A DNA stretch of 64,000 bases from Peronospora farinosa (taxonomy: Eukaryota > Oomycota > Peronosporomycetes > Peronosporales > Peronosporaceae), in the NCBI GenBank assembly GCA_947646735.1, contig CANTFK010000807.1, forward strand, positions 1 to 64,000, given 5' to 3'. The translations under genes were made by a program, and so were the position numbers. Of the stretch, positions 1 through 9,891 are shown piece by piece; position 1 is the stretch's first letter; each line of letters begins with the position of its first letter. The notes below the pieces were generated by a model that worked only from the letters and a program-made list of their open reading frames with translations, was not told the DNA's origin and made no database searches.

Positions 1-84
1 GTTGAAATGACGGTCCCAGCCTAAGGATTAAGAGAAAAAGAGCTAACAATTTGATGTTTTTATGCGCCGTATAGGAAGCGAAAC

Positions 85-302
85 TGTAGACGGGCTATTC
101 AAAGAAGCTGTCACGTGCTACGAGCCCACACCTCACACCTTTAAGCGGCGTCAAAAAACGGTTAGCGTCTTACCTCCGCTTGCGGTAGTGGTAGTGTTGG
201 TCGGCGCCGAAGCGCTGTACCAACTGTAACCAGTCGCCTAAGCGAACCGCACAACGAACCCCTAACAAGTGCTTCACTTACGATACGCAGAAGCTTATCA
301 TG
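85..302 (+). repeat. LTR family A, copy A0, 5' part
   Basis: The stretch starts TGTAGACGGGC and follows the first about 220 bases of the family-A LTRs at 303 and 41154, with many differences. The copy continues at 903-988 and 8027-8333. It was split first by the solo LTR at 303-902 and then by Gypsy-1. Bases 1-84 before it show nothing I can assign. Confidence 0.7.
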
Positions 303-902
303 TGTAGACGGGCACTTCTACGAAGTTGCCTCGTACTACGAGCACACACCTTATGCACAAGCGAGGAAGCGGTTAGACCGTCTTACCTTCGCGTGCGAGG
401 GTGGTTGGGAGGTTGGTCGACTGCTTAAGCAGTCGTACCACCAGTTGCCTCTCGCTTAAGCGAGAGTGCAACGAACTTCTTAGACAAGAAGTCACCGACG
501 TCACGCAGAAGCTTTTTCAGCTTCTCGTGCGTGGTGCGTATGTTTAAGCAATTTCAAGACTGAGCTATATTTAATGAATTATAATTAAATATAAACTTAA
601 CTACTGGTTGGCTATATATGTATATCGATCGGATACGCGACTCTTTAGAAGCGTATCCTGTCGCATGATCTTAAATCTAGATTTAAGATCGCAACTGACG
701 TCCTTCTGAGACGTCGTGATGCCTAGCTTCAACTAGCGTCATCCCTTCCCATGTGAATCCATCAAAGGATATCACATTCACGAGGGTGGATCACATTTGT
801 GTATCGCACCCAAGTGACTGGTCAAAAGTAATCATGGATACTTTTAGACCAAACATTAAGTATATTACTTAATGTTTACGTGTAACTAGATGCCCTGTTA
901 TA
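303..902 (+). repeat. Solo LTR, family A, copy A1
   Basis: This is a 600-bp unit from TGTAGACGG to CCCTGTTATA (the end decayed from TTACA). It is flanked on both sides by the same 5-bp duplication TCATG, at 298-302 and 903-907. It lies inside the older copy A0 in the same orientation. No internal retrotransposon sequence is present, so it is a solo LTR left by LTR-LTR recombination. Confidence 0.85.
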
Positions 903-988
903 TCATGCTTCTCGTGCGCAGTGATAAGAAATTAGCAATTCAAGACTGACTTATATTTAATAAAAAATAATTAAAGTTAGATCGAACT
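903..988 (+). repeat. LTR family A, copy A0, middle part
   Basis: This short piece matches the middle of family A (the segment around the motif TTCAAGACTG) and is the continuation of 85-302. It ends where the 5' LTR of Gypsy-1 begins. Confidence 0.7.
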
Positions 989-1420
989 TGTAACGGGGTG
1001 AGCCCGTTACATAATAGTGACACTTATATGAATTGTTGATAAAAATATTATCTTTTCCTATAATATTGTCCCTAAATATCCTTGAAGTTGGAGAAGCCCT
1101 CTAATTGGTTGATATGGGCCATCATATCAACCAACGCGCTGACCAATGACCGATGGACGCGCGCAATGAGTGGAGGGCAAGTTGTCAACATACATAGTTG
1201 TAGTTTAATATAGTTAACATAGGTTATAACAGATTAGTTTTATTAAGATAGTTAACTATATTAAATACAGTTTTCTTTTCCCTCTCAACTAAGCGTTTGT
1301 TTAAAAGTAAAGCTTCCTCTACCTCTTGTGTACGTGAGGTAATTGAGGCACCTGCTTTCACTGTAATCAGTGAAGGTAGACTATACTGTTATCAGTATAG
1401 TCGGAGGGTGCCCCATTACA
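989..1420 (+). repeat. 5' LTR of Gypsy-1
   Basis: The 432-bp LTR begins TGTAACGGGG and ends CCCCATTACA, an inverted terminal pair. Its partner is 7568-8026. The central part (1100-1260) is nearly identical between the two copies. Confidence 0.9.
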
Positions 1421-1537
1421 CCTGGTAACACTTCGTGGTCCGTTCAGCGACCACCGCACCATCCGCTATGGAATCAGCGGGGAACCCGTGATGATTTCCG
1501 TTATTTGAGTGACCTCGAATTGAATGCGGTTCAGCTT

Positions 1538-2634
1538 ATGGCTGAAACCATCGGCAATCTTGTCGTTGGTGCCATGTTGCTCTCTCTTAGCGGAGACGAA
1601 CAACATGCAACCATCGCCAAGTTCATACAACATGACCTTGACGAAGTTGTAAAGAAACTCACCTTGCTACAGGAGCAAGGTTCTCAACAGGTTGACCTGT
1701 TGAAAGAACAAGGAGCTCAACAAGCTGACTTGTCGATGAAGCAGGATGCTCAACAGTCTGAACTGTTGAGAAAACAGCAGGCAAATGCTGCTGCTACCGG
1801 GTCGACGTGCATGCGTCGATCCGAGTCCTTGAAGATTGATGTTTCCAAGTACAAGGCAGTCGAAAGCGACTCCTTGTTGAGATGGTTCGTCGAGCTCGAC
1901 GATGCCATTGAGGCTCGTCGCATCGATGACGATGCGATGAAAGTCAAGTTCGCCATGTCGAACTTGGCAGGACGTGCCAAAGCTTGGGCCTTAGGGCTCA
2001 AACTGCACGACCCATACGTTTTCCCAACGTATGACGTCTTCAAGGCGCGGCTCAAACACACGTTTGAACCGCATCGCGCCATATTCAGGGCTCGGCTGAG
2101 CTCCTGGATTTGAAACAGGGTAAGCGTGATATACACGCTTACGTCCAACACGTACGATATCTCGTTAGCTGTATCGTACTGAACCCAATAGATGAACACA
2201 CGCAGGTTACTGTGTTCATCAAGGGTCTTACAGATGGTCCTGTCAAGACCCACCTGTTCCGCTTGGAGCTAGAATCGCTGGATCAAGCGATCTCTGCAGC
2301 GGAACAGGAGGACTTTAGCCTGCAACAGGCTCACGTCCACTCGGGGTCCTATCGTCCACCGAGGCGACAGGAGGGCGGAGGCCCAGAACCAATGGACCTC
2401 TCCTATGTAGAGAGCGAGCGACCTCGCTCTCCAGGGTACAAGCGATTGCAAAAGTGCAATCGCTGTCAGAAGTTGGGCCACTACGCCTATGAGTATAGTG
2501 CCCCACGCCCAGTGTCTCGTAACACTGGGAGTGACGATCGACCGTCTGCCAAGAAGAGCCAGAGACGTGGGTCCCACGTTGCTGCGAAATCGCAACAACG
2601 TGGTGGACCATCAAAAAACGGTCGGGGTCAGTAG
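1538..2634 (+). pseudogene. gag: Gypsy-1 gag
   Basis: Capsid-type gag of the oomycete Ty3/Gypsy kind: a coiled-coil-like N-terminus rich in Gln/Leu repeats (1660-1790), a capsid core with the motif KAWAL near 1978, and a zinc knuckle near 2455. The first in-frame ATG is at 1538. A one-base loss near 2095-2100 shifts the frame, and the rest continues from 2110. The knuckle should be C-x2-C-x4-H-x4-C, but the last Cys is Tyr (TAT), so nucleic-acid binding is probably impaired as well. Two lesions in one gene argue for decay, not programmed frameshifting. Confidence 0.85.
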
Positions 2635-2684
2635 GGGCGGAGCGCCCTACTGATCCAGCAACGTCAAGAGAGTTCGCGGGACTC

Positions 2685-3347
2685 TTGACGAAGGTTGCTC
2701 CCAACACACAGTCACTGTGTGTTGCCGCTCTCAGTGATGAGGTATCCCTCATCACCTTGGAGATCGAAGTGACAAAGAACATGTCAATTCGCGCCCTAGT
2801 TGATTGTGGGGCTTCGAACAACTTTGTTCGACGCCAATCGCTAGATGACCGTAGGCTCAAATATGTTGAGCGCGAGACCCCTCCGACGAGGATGACGGTG
2901 CGCCTTGCAACTGGCGCATCCGTGACAGTAAAGAAACGTGTAGTGGGAATTCACTACACCCTTGAAGGCAAAAAGTACGATGATGATTTCATCGTACTCG
3001 ACCTGGATGACAAATTTGATGTCATCCTAGGATTACCATGGCTCAGAAGGTACGAGCCATGGGTCAGCTGGCAGCATCGAACCGTGAAGATGCCTGCCGC
3101 TTGTTCATCAGATGGCCATCTGATGAACGTCTTGGAGCGTTCACAAGCGTGTGAATGTATTACGAGTGAGTGTGATGGCCTCACTTGTGGTTCGGTCGTT
3201 AGTACGACTGCACAAGAACTCAGCGTGACAGACAGTCACGCTGTGGAGCAAGCTGCCGGCGGCTGTGCACAAGCACAGGCAGCGCCGAAGGTCCACCACT
3301 CGAATAAGTCGAGTGGACCGGGACATGAATGCTCGCCTAGAGGGTAG
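2685..3347 (+). pseudogene. Gypsy-1 aspartic protease
   Basis: Retropepsin-type protease. The active-site turn reads Leu-Val-Asp-Cys-Gly-Ala: the catalytic Asp is kept and Cys stands where Ser or Thr is usual (this may be normal for the family). The C-terminal signature ILGLPWL follows about 80 residues later. The domain is intact by itself but belongs to a polyprotein that is broken upstream and downstream. A Gln/Ala-rich tail follows (3200-3347) before a stop. Confidence 0.85.
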
Positions 3348-3413
3348 AATTCACCGAAGAGTAAACCGGTTGCCCAGAAGCGGCAACACGGTAATCCTAG
3401 ATCAACTGGAGAG

Positions 3414-4692
3414 TTGATCGTAGAGGATCTCGCTGTGGTTGCGCCACCACAGCTAGAGGAAGTCTATAGAACAGGTTCCATCGAGCCTGCAAGAATAATT
3501 CCCCAGGAAATAATCACTGAGGGAATAAGTCCCCAGTGCCCTGAGGGAATATGTCCCCAGGAAGTAACCGAGACGCTGAACGTCTTGGTTAATGACGGAT
3601 CAATCGTAGGCGCTTATATGCTTGATCTGATCGCGCCTCCGAAGTTAACTTCGGAGATAACTCAGTTGCCTACGCTAGAACCTAAAAGGTTCTTGCGTGA
3701 TCTGCGTAGTGGCAAAGTCAAGCAGATCTGTGTGCTCGTCGCAGAGGACGGGTACATGACTGACATTCGGTCAGCAACAGTTTTTGCCGAGAACGAACGG
3801 GTTCTCAGCAGCTCATCAATGGACGAAAGTGTCCTTGATGAGAAGAATTGGATTGAGCGATATACATCGCAATCCTGGGAGTCGCTGAAGTCAAATCCTT
3901 TGTACAAGGATTTGGTCGAATTCAAGGATGTATTCCCTGAATTAGTTCCGTGCGAGTTACCTAAGAATAAAGGTACTCGTCACGAGATCGACCTAGTTCC
4001 AGGAACAAAGTATTGTGTCATGAAGCAGTAGCCACTGCCTCGGGAACAGGTCGAGGCGATCGACAAGTTCTTTGCCGATCGCCTAGCAGCGGGCCATGTG
4101 AGGGAGTCAACTTCACCTCACAGCTCCCCGACCTTCTGTGTGTGCAAGGCCACAGGAGGGTGGCGGATAGTACACGCGTTCAACAAGTTGAACGCTGCAA
4201 CGATACCGGCGTAAACGCCGATACCGAGAAAGGAAGTAATCATAGATGGTATGTCTAAGAGTATCATCTTTTCGTCCATGGATCTGATGGATGGTTTCTA
4301 TCAGATCCTAATGCGTGAAAGGGACATCCCGTACACAGCAGTGAGCACTCCCAGTGGTATGCTCTGGGAATGGTTGGTGATGCCGCAAGGGCTTAGTAAT
4401 GCCAGCCACATTCAATAGATGTGTTTCACATCTATTGAGACCGGTGCGCGAATTCGCTTCGAGTTACTTCGATGATGTGTTCGTCCATAGTCGGGCTATG
4501 GACGGGAAAACAGACGTGGAAGTCCATAGACTCCACGTCCGTAAGGTTCTTACACTTATGCGCGAGCATAAGTTGTACGCCAACCTCAAGAGGTGTATAT
4601 TCGCAGCTAGTGAAATACCACTTCTTGGGTGCATCGTCGGAAAGAACGGCGTACGCCCTGATCCAGAAAAGATCAAGGCGATCACCGACTGA
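3414..4692 (+). pseudogene. Gypsy-1 linker and reverse transcriptase
   Basis: A linker with imperfect repeats of Pro-Gln-Glu and Glu-Gly-Ile (3490-3570) leads into the RT. The N-terminal RT segment runs to 4028, where Trp has become TAG. RT fingers and palm continue with a Gln to TAA change at about 4213 and a one-base loss near 4400. The catalytic YFDD box lies at about 4465-4476. The segment ends at 4690 with Trp to TGA. The domain order and the LWEWLVMPQG motif identify a Ty3/Gypsy RT. Confidence 0.9.
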
Positions 4693-4695
4693 CCA

Positions 4696-5727
4696 GTGCC
4701 AGTCGATGTCAAGGGACTAAGGAAGTTCCTTGGGCTAGCGGCGTACTTGCACAAATACTCGCGCAATTACGCCGAATTGACAGTACATCTTTCTTGTTTA
4801 CTCAAGAAAAATGTAAAGTGGAATTGGAACGCTGACTGTCAGCGTTCCTTTGAACGTATCAAGCAAAGCTTGATGCAATCGCCAGTATTGGCGATTGCCG
4901 ATCAAGACAGACCATTTCATGTGGTCTGTGACGCCAGTGATTTTGCAATCGGCTGCGCACTGATGCAATATGATACAGACGGCGCCGAGCGTGTCGTCTG
5001 TTATCAATCGCGTCAGCTGCAACCGGCTGAGCGCAATTACCCGGTGCATAACAAGGAACTCCTTACCATGAAGTATGCACTGGCTAAGTTTCGCGTCTAT
5101 CTCTTAGGAGATAGACCGTTCATTGTATATACAGACCATGCGTCACTACGCACGGCTGTAAATAGTCCACACCTCTCGCAACGAATGGCGAGATGGTTGT
5201 CGTTCTTCGCGGAGTACAACTCCTCCGTGGAGTATAAACCGGGACGACTTAACGTCGTCGCCGATGCTATTTCACGTCGGCCTGACCTAGAGACGACTGT
5301 GCAATCCGACAGTGATGTAAACACCACTGTCGCCACGCTGAGTACCAGCGTCTTGTTGTCGAGCTTACTCGACGACATTAGAAGGGCATGCGCACAAGAT
5401 AATGATCATGTACGCCTGATGGAGTACCTCAAAGACCCATCCACGCAAGCTAAGAAGCACTTGCCTGCCATGTATCGATCTTCTCTCGATCGATACACCC
5501 AGCGGGACGGCTTACTGTACTACACAGCCGTCAACAACGACACGCCTCGTGTTGTTGTACCGCCACAACATTATCTCAGGTTAAGGATCATGTTTGAATG
5601 TCACGATGCACCAAAAAGTGGGCATCGCGGCCGTGAGAAGACTTACCTCACGGTCAGTCGCGACTTTTACTGGCCACGACAGTACAAGTTCGTGCGCAAG
5701 TACGTGCGTGCTAGCGAGGTATGTTAA
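4696..5727 (+). pseudogene. Gypsy-1 RNase H and integrase N-terminus
   Basis: This segment carries the RT connection, an RNase H domain (the DASDFAIG motif near 4930, the TDHASL motif near 5135), a tether rich in Ser/Thr, and the start of the His/Cys zinc domain of integrase (HRGREKTY near 5625, C..C near 5715). It stops at 5725, where CAA (Gln) has become TAA directly after the second zinc Cys. Confidence 0.9.
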
Positions 5728-7132
5728 CGAGTGAAGCCTAGTCCTTCACTCCATGCACCATTGCAGCCTCAACCTGTTCCGGCAGAGTGCTAGGAGTCCG
5801 TATAAATGGACCTCGTCTTTGGGTTTTTCAAAGACGCTCACGAAAATAATGGTATTCTCGTGTTTGTAGACAGTTTCAGCAAGATGTTGTATCTTGTATC
5901 TTGTATCTGTACCTGAATCGATCACAGCAGAGGGCTGTGCTCGAGTGTTTATCGATACAATCTTTCGATTGCACGGTCTAGCCCGTGAACTTGTGTACGA
6001 TAGGGACCCCCGGTTCACGGCTAAGTTTTGGCGTTCCGTGTTCCAAACAATTGGAACACGGCTCACAATGTCTACTTTTGACCATCCTGAATCCGATGGT
6101 CAGACTGAACGCGCCAATCGCGTCCTCGAAGAGATACTTCGACGGTACGTCCACTCGTTTACGAGTTGAAGTGAGTTTTTGTCGATGGTCGAATTCGCCA
6201 TCTACAACTCAGTGCATGCGCCCACGACGCATACTCCGTTCTACTTGAATGGCCTTCGCCATCCACGTGTCCCCACCTTAGTTAGAGGGTGACTCTAATT
6301 AAAGGGGGGGGGAGAGACTCGCTCGAGCGAGAACCAATCTGGCTCTTGCTCATCACGCGACGACGTTATGGTCAACGCGAAAGTAACCGAAGCCGTACCA
6401 TTCGACTTCGGTGACGAGGAAGAAAGTAAGAGCGATGACGCTATTACTGATAACGATGCTGAAGATGTCAGCATCGTTCGAGGTATCACAAGTGCGAACA
6501 GTAATGTTCTCGCTGAGTTAGTAACCGATACTATGCAGTGCATTCACAATGCACTGCAGCCAAAAGCAACGATTCAGCTGAGGATTTCCTGCTGACTCGT
6601 GAAGCGATAGTCCGTTTCGTGCAAAACTCCATCGCAGAAGCGGTGGATAAGCAAAAGCGAAACGCAGACAATAATGGAAGGGTAAATGCCCAAACATTTA
6701 TTGAAGGTGATTTAGTTTTACTGTCAACAGTAAACCTACCTAAACATGTAGTGACTAATGTGAGCAGCAACAAATTGTTGCCCAAGTACATCGGCCCTTT
6801 TCGTGTATTGCGCCGCCTAGGCAACGCATACACGATCGAGTTGCCACGCAGGATGCGTACGCATCCTACGTTTTACGTGGGACGTCTTCGCCCGTACGTT
6901 CAGTACGCCTCTTCTCAGTAGAAGCACTGACATCACCCTTACCGTGCCCACCCGAGTCATTACCCCTCGACTCGTTTGGCGAGTCGTCAGATTTATCAGA
7001 CAACCCGAACATTACACGTTTATTGATTCACTCAATGTACCACGGTCCCTCTTCGCAGGAATCGACGACGAGGTATCACCCCGGGGAGAGCCCGGGAGTG
7101 ACACAGGTGGCTTTGAGTCGGATGCGTGTTGA
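5728..7132 (+). pseudogene. Gypsy-1 integrase core and C-terminal domain
   Basis: The DDE integrase core runs to 6166 (second Asp in the YDRDPRFT motif, catalytic Glu in the ESDGQTERANR motif), interrupted by Trp to TGA at 6167. A G9 run at about 6304 marks a further frame break. The SH3-like C-terminal domain is readable at 6600-6921 (motifs YIGPFRVL and HPTFYVGRL). I see no convincing chromodomain; the segment 6944-7132 may be its decayed remnant. Confidence 0.85.
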
Positions 7133-7164
7133 TAGTAGGTGATGGTTTGTCGTGTTCGGCGATG

Positions 7165-7226
7165 ATTGATGATGGTTGTAAGCGGTTGTAGGCGGTTGTG
7201 GGCGGTTGTGGCAGTTTGTTGATGTT
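7165..7226 (+). repeat. Short tandem repeat, about 10-bp GGCGGTTGTG unit
   Basis: About five imperfect copies of a G/T-rich decamer lie between the pol tail and the 3' LTR of Gypsy-1. Confidence 0.6.
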
Positions 7227-7300
7227 TTGTTAATAGGTAATGATTTAATACGTGGAGATAATAACATAAATTTAATATCTTTATAGTAATATATAATATC

Positions 7301-7537
7301 TTATAATTTTTTTATTGATGATTCCCCAACAGTACCTATAACAGGGGTTGCAGGCTGATGTTGACTTCCAGCTAATACATTAGTGTCTACTGGATGAGGC
7401 TGTGAAGCTTCAGTAGCGGCTTCACACTGGCGTGCAGCTGAGTTCTTAGATGCCTTGTAAGCGACGCGCATTGACTCGGTCATAGCGATAAAATATGTTG
7501 GAATAAAAATAAAACCTAACAAGTCCTCCTTTCCCAT
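7301..7537 (-). CDS. Antisense ORF in the 3' tail of Gypsy-1, unknown
   Basis: An open frame of about 78 codons lies on the strand opposite to pol. Its ATG is at 7537, only 31 bp inside the 3' LTR and reading away from it. I recognise no domain; the middle is Ala/Lys/Arg rich and the C-terminus Pro/Thr rich. It sits where Gypsy-E and Gypsy-F carry their shared antisense protein but does not resemble that protein. It may be chance. Confidence 0.25.
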   Translation of the reverse strand: MGKEDLLGFIFIPTYFIAMTESMRVAYKASKNSAARQCEAATEASQPHPVDTNVLAGSQHQPATPVIGTVGESSIKKL

Positions 7538-7567
7538 AGTCACGAATGTGACTGCGGCTTGGGGTGA

Positions 7568-8026
7568 TGTAACGTAGTGATCCCGTTACATAATATTGTC
7601 ACTTATATGAATTGTCAATAAAAATATTATTATAACTAATAATATCTGACAATATTATCTTTTCTTATAATATTGTTCCGAGATCTCCTTGAAGTTGGAG
7701 ATGCCCTCTCATTGGTTGATATGGGCCATTATATCAACCAACGCGCTGACCAATGACCGATGGACGCGCGCAATGAGTGGAGGGCAAGTTGTCAACATAC
7801 ATAGTTGTAGTTTAATATAGTTAACATAGGTTATAACAGATTAGTTTTATTAAGATAGTTAACTATATTAAATACAGTTCTCTTTTTCTCTACCTATAAG
7901 CGTGTCGTTTAGAAGTAAAGCTTCCTTCGCCATTTGTGTAAGAGAGGTGTTAAGGCACATGCTTTCACTGTCATCAGTGAAGGTAGACTATACTGTATAA
8001 GTATAGTCGGAGGGTACTTCCTTACA
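7568..8026 (+). repeat. 3' LTR of Gypsy-1
   Basis: The 459-bp LTR begins TGTAACG and ends CTTACA. It is longer than the 5' copy, mainly through an A/T-rich insertion near 7620-7660. Confidence 0.9.
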
Positions 8027-8333
8027 TACCTACTGACTGGTTAAATGTAAAGATCGATTTACGCGTCTCTTTAGAAGCGTATCTCTACGTGCGAGCTTAA
8101 ATGTATTTAAGCTCGCTGATGAAGTCCGTCTGTGACGCCATCATGGTGCCTAGTCCCAACTGGGCATCACCCCCGTCGAGTGTGAATCCATCCATGGATA
8201 TCACATTAACGAGGGTGGGTCACATTGATGTTCCGCATCCAAGTAGAAGACCTAAGGTACCTCGTACCCTTTTATGCCTCCCCGTTCAGTATCATATACT
8301 TTATGGAATCGTGTAACCCATTGGCCCGTTACA
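8027..8333 (+). repeat. LTR family A, copy A0, 3' part
   Basis: It continues copy A0 on the far side of Gypsy-1 and ends GGCCCGTTACA. The 3' end is of the subtype also seen at 26000-26136 and 42418-42562. Confidence 0.7.
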
Positions 8334-8689
8334 TCATCCCCTCGTTAGAGCGATTTTTTACATGTTATGAAACATCGAAAGCAAAGAGATGCCACCGAAA
8401 CATGGTAAGGCTGATGGGTCGCCTGCAAAGGCGCCCATGCAGACCAACACAAAGCGCACGTAACTCACAGCCGTCGCCAAGTGTTTTTGTGACAACACCG
8501 ACATCTAATGTCAGCTTGTCAGCTTTTCAGCAGAGAACACAGATCCAACCCACCATTGTGCGGACGAAGATCGGTTTCTCCTTGTAGACGACAATGAGAG
8601 CACGCCATTTTCATCACTTCAAAGTACATTGCGTTGATGGTTATATGTTCTCATCACTAGAGGCACCCAACCTTTAAAAAGATTTCATG
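8334..8689. other. Unassigned repeat-zone spacer
   Basis: A 356-bp stretch with no supported gene. A 24-codon open frame from the ATG at about 8391 ends quickly. It may be degenerate transposon DNA. Confidence 0.4.
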
Positions 8690-9569
8690 CTTCATGAAAT
8701 TTTTATCGCGGGGACCCCTATTACGCACTTTTGCAAGTTTACGTATAATTGGTCGTCACCCAGAGTCTGCAACACAGCATCTAAATGACGCTTGTGCGAC
8801 TCTATCGCGCTCAGACCGTCCTCCGCCCTACTATGCACGAATACATCGTCAAAGTAATGGGGCGCGTAGGCACGGTGCTGACGCATCACGTGAGCCACCA
8901 CTCGGTTGAATGTTGCCGGAGCATTTTTTAACCCTTGTGGCATCACAAGCCACTCCCACACCATACCGCTTGGGGTGCTTACTGACGTTTAGGCCACATC
9001 ACTATCTCTCATGAGAACCTGATAGTAGCCATCCTTCATATCCAACGTGGAAAAGATAGTTGACTTTCCCATGGAGCTCAACAAAACATCTTTCCGCGGG
9101 ATCGGCGTTTTTGAGCCGGAATGGTGGCCGTGTTCAGCTTATTATAACCATGAACCACGCGCCATCCACCTGTTGCTTTACGCACACAGAAGGTCGGGCT
9201 GAAGTGAGGCGACTTGCTCTCACGTACATGTCCCGCCTTAGTTCGCTTGTCGAAGAACTCATCGATGTAATCGACTTGTTCCTTCGGCAACGGCCATTGC
9301 CTGGTCACACAATACTTGCTGCCAGGATCCAGGTCAATCTCGTTCCTGATGCCCCTATCGGCAGGTAGGCGGCTCGGCACTTCTGCTGGAAACACATCAC
9401 GGTGTTTCCACAGAACATCATAGAACGGGCTGTCCTTCAAGGCTTCCCAGCCTTGAGCAGCAAACCGTTTCTTTTTGTCGGTCTCCAAGACGCTCTCATC
9501 CATTGTGGATGAAGAGCAACAGTCCACCATGTTCTCTTCTGGAACTGGTGCGACTATCTCGTGGATCTT
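8690..9569 (-). pseudogene. Ty3/Gypsy reverse transcriptase fragment
   Basis: On the minus strand the fragment carries the pre-RT segment ([11 protein letters not shown] motif near 9290), the RT N-terminus and the YFDD box near 8840, then loses similarity near 8690. Stops and frame changes occur between 8965 and 9077. The upstream end is cut by the LTR of Gypsy-D at 9570. No LTR of its own is visible. Confidence 0.85.
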
Positions 9570-9891
9570 TGTAACGGGGTGTACCGCTACACAACTAGCC
9601 ATAGCTAAATCCACATTCATAAGTAGTTATATGCTACACACGAATAAGTGGGCGTAGCCATTCGTATCTCTTTTTGCAGGTATGTAAAAATCGTCTCAAT
9701 TTCAGTCAAAAGGAGAGAGATCTTAGTTGAAAGTTTCTATGCGTTTAAGTACCACTCGTACTAAGTATAAAAATATATATTATAATACCCGGAGTTGAAA
9801 TTAACCTTAAGCGCGCTAGTTATTGCGCGCTCCCTTACGCTTCCTCATAAGACCTATAGTCTGTTAATAACGGAGCCCTAACCCCGTTACT
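9570..9891 (+). repeat. 5' LTR of Gypsy-D
   Basis: The LTR begins TGTAACGGGG and ends CCCCGTTAC; the leader after it contains GATAGCACTTC, alignable with the primer-binding region of Gypsy-E and F. Its 3' partner is not visible because Gypsy-F interrupts the element at 12033. Confidence 0.75.

Larger units (their letters stand above)
989..8026 (+). mobile_element. Gypsy-1: full-length Ty3/Gypsy retrotransposon, inactivated
   Basis: The element has LTRs at 989-1420 and 7568-8026, with gag, protease, RT, RNase H and integrase in Ty3/Gypsy order between them. A primer-binding candidate (TGGTAACAC) follows two bases after the 5' LTR, and a G-rich polypurine tract (GGGGTGA) abuts the 3' LTR. It is inserted in LTR copy A0; the flanking 5-mers (GAACT and TACCT) are not identical, so the target duplication has decayed. 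At least five nonsense codons and two frameshifts make it non-autonomous. The two LTRs differ by substitutions and indels, so it is not recent. Confidence 0.9.

Noticed and set aside
2085..2115. Possible programmed frameshift in Gypsy-1 gag
   Set aside because: No slippery heptamer or downstream structure is visible, it lies inside the capsid and not at a gag-pol border, and the element has many other lesions.
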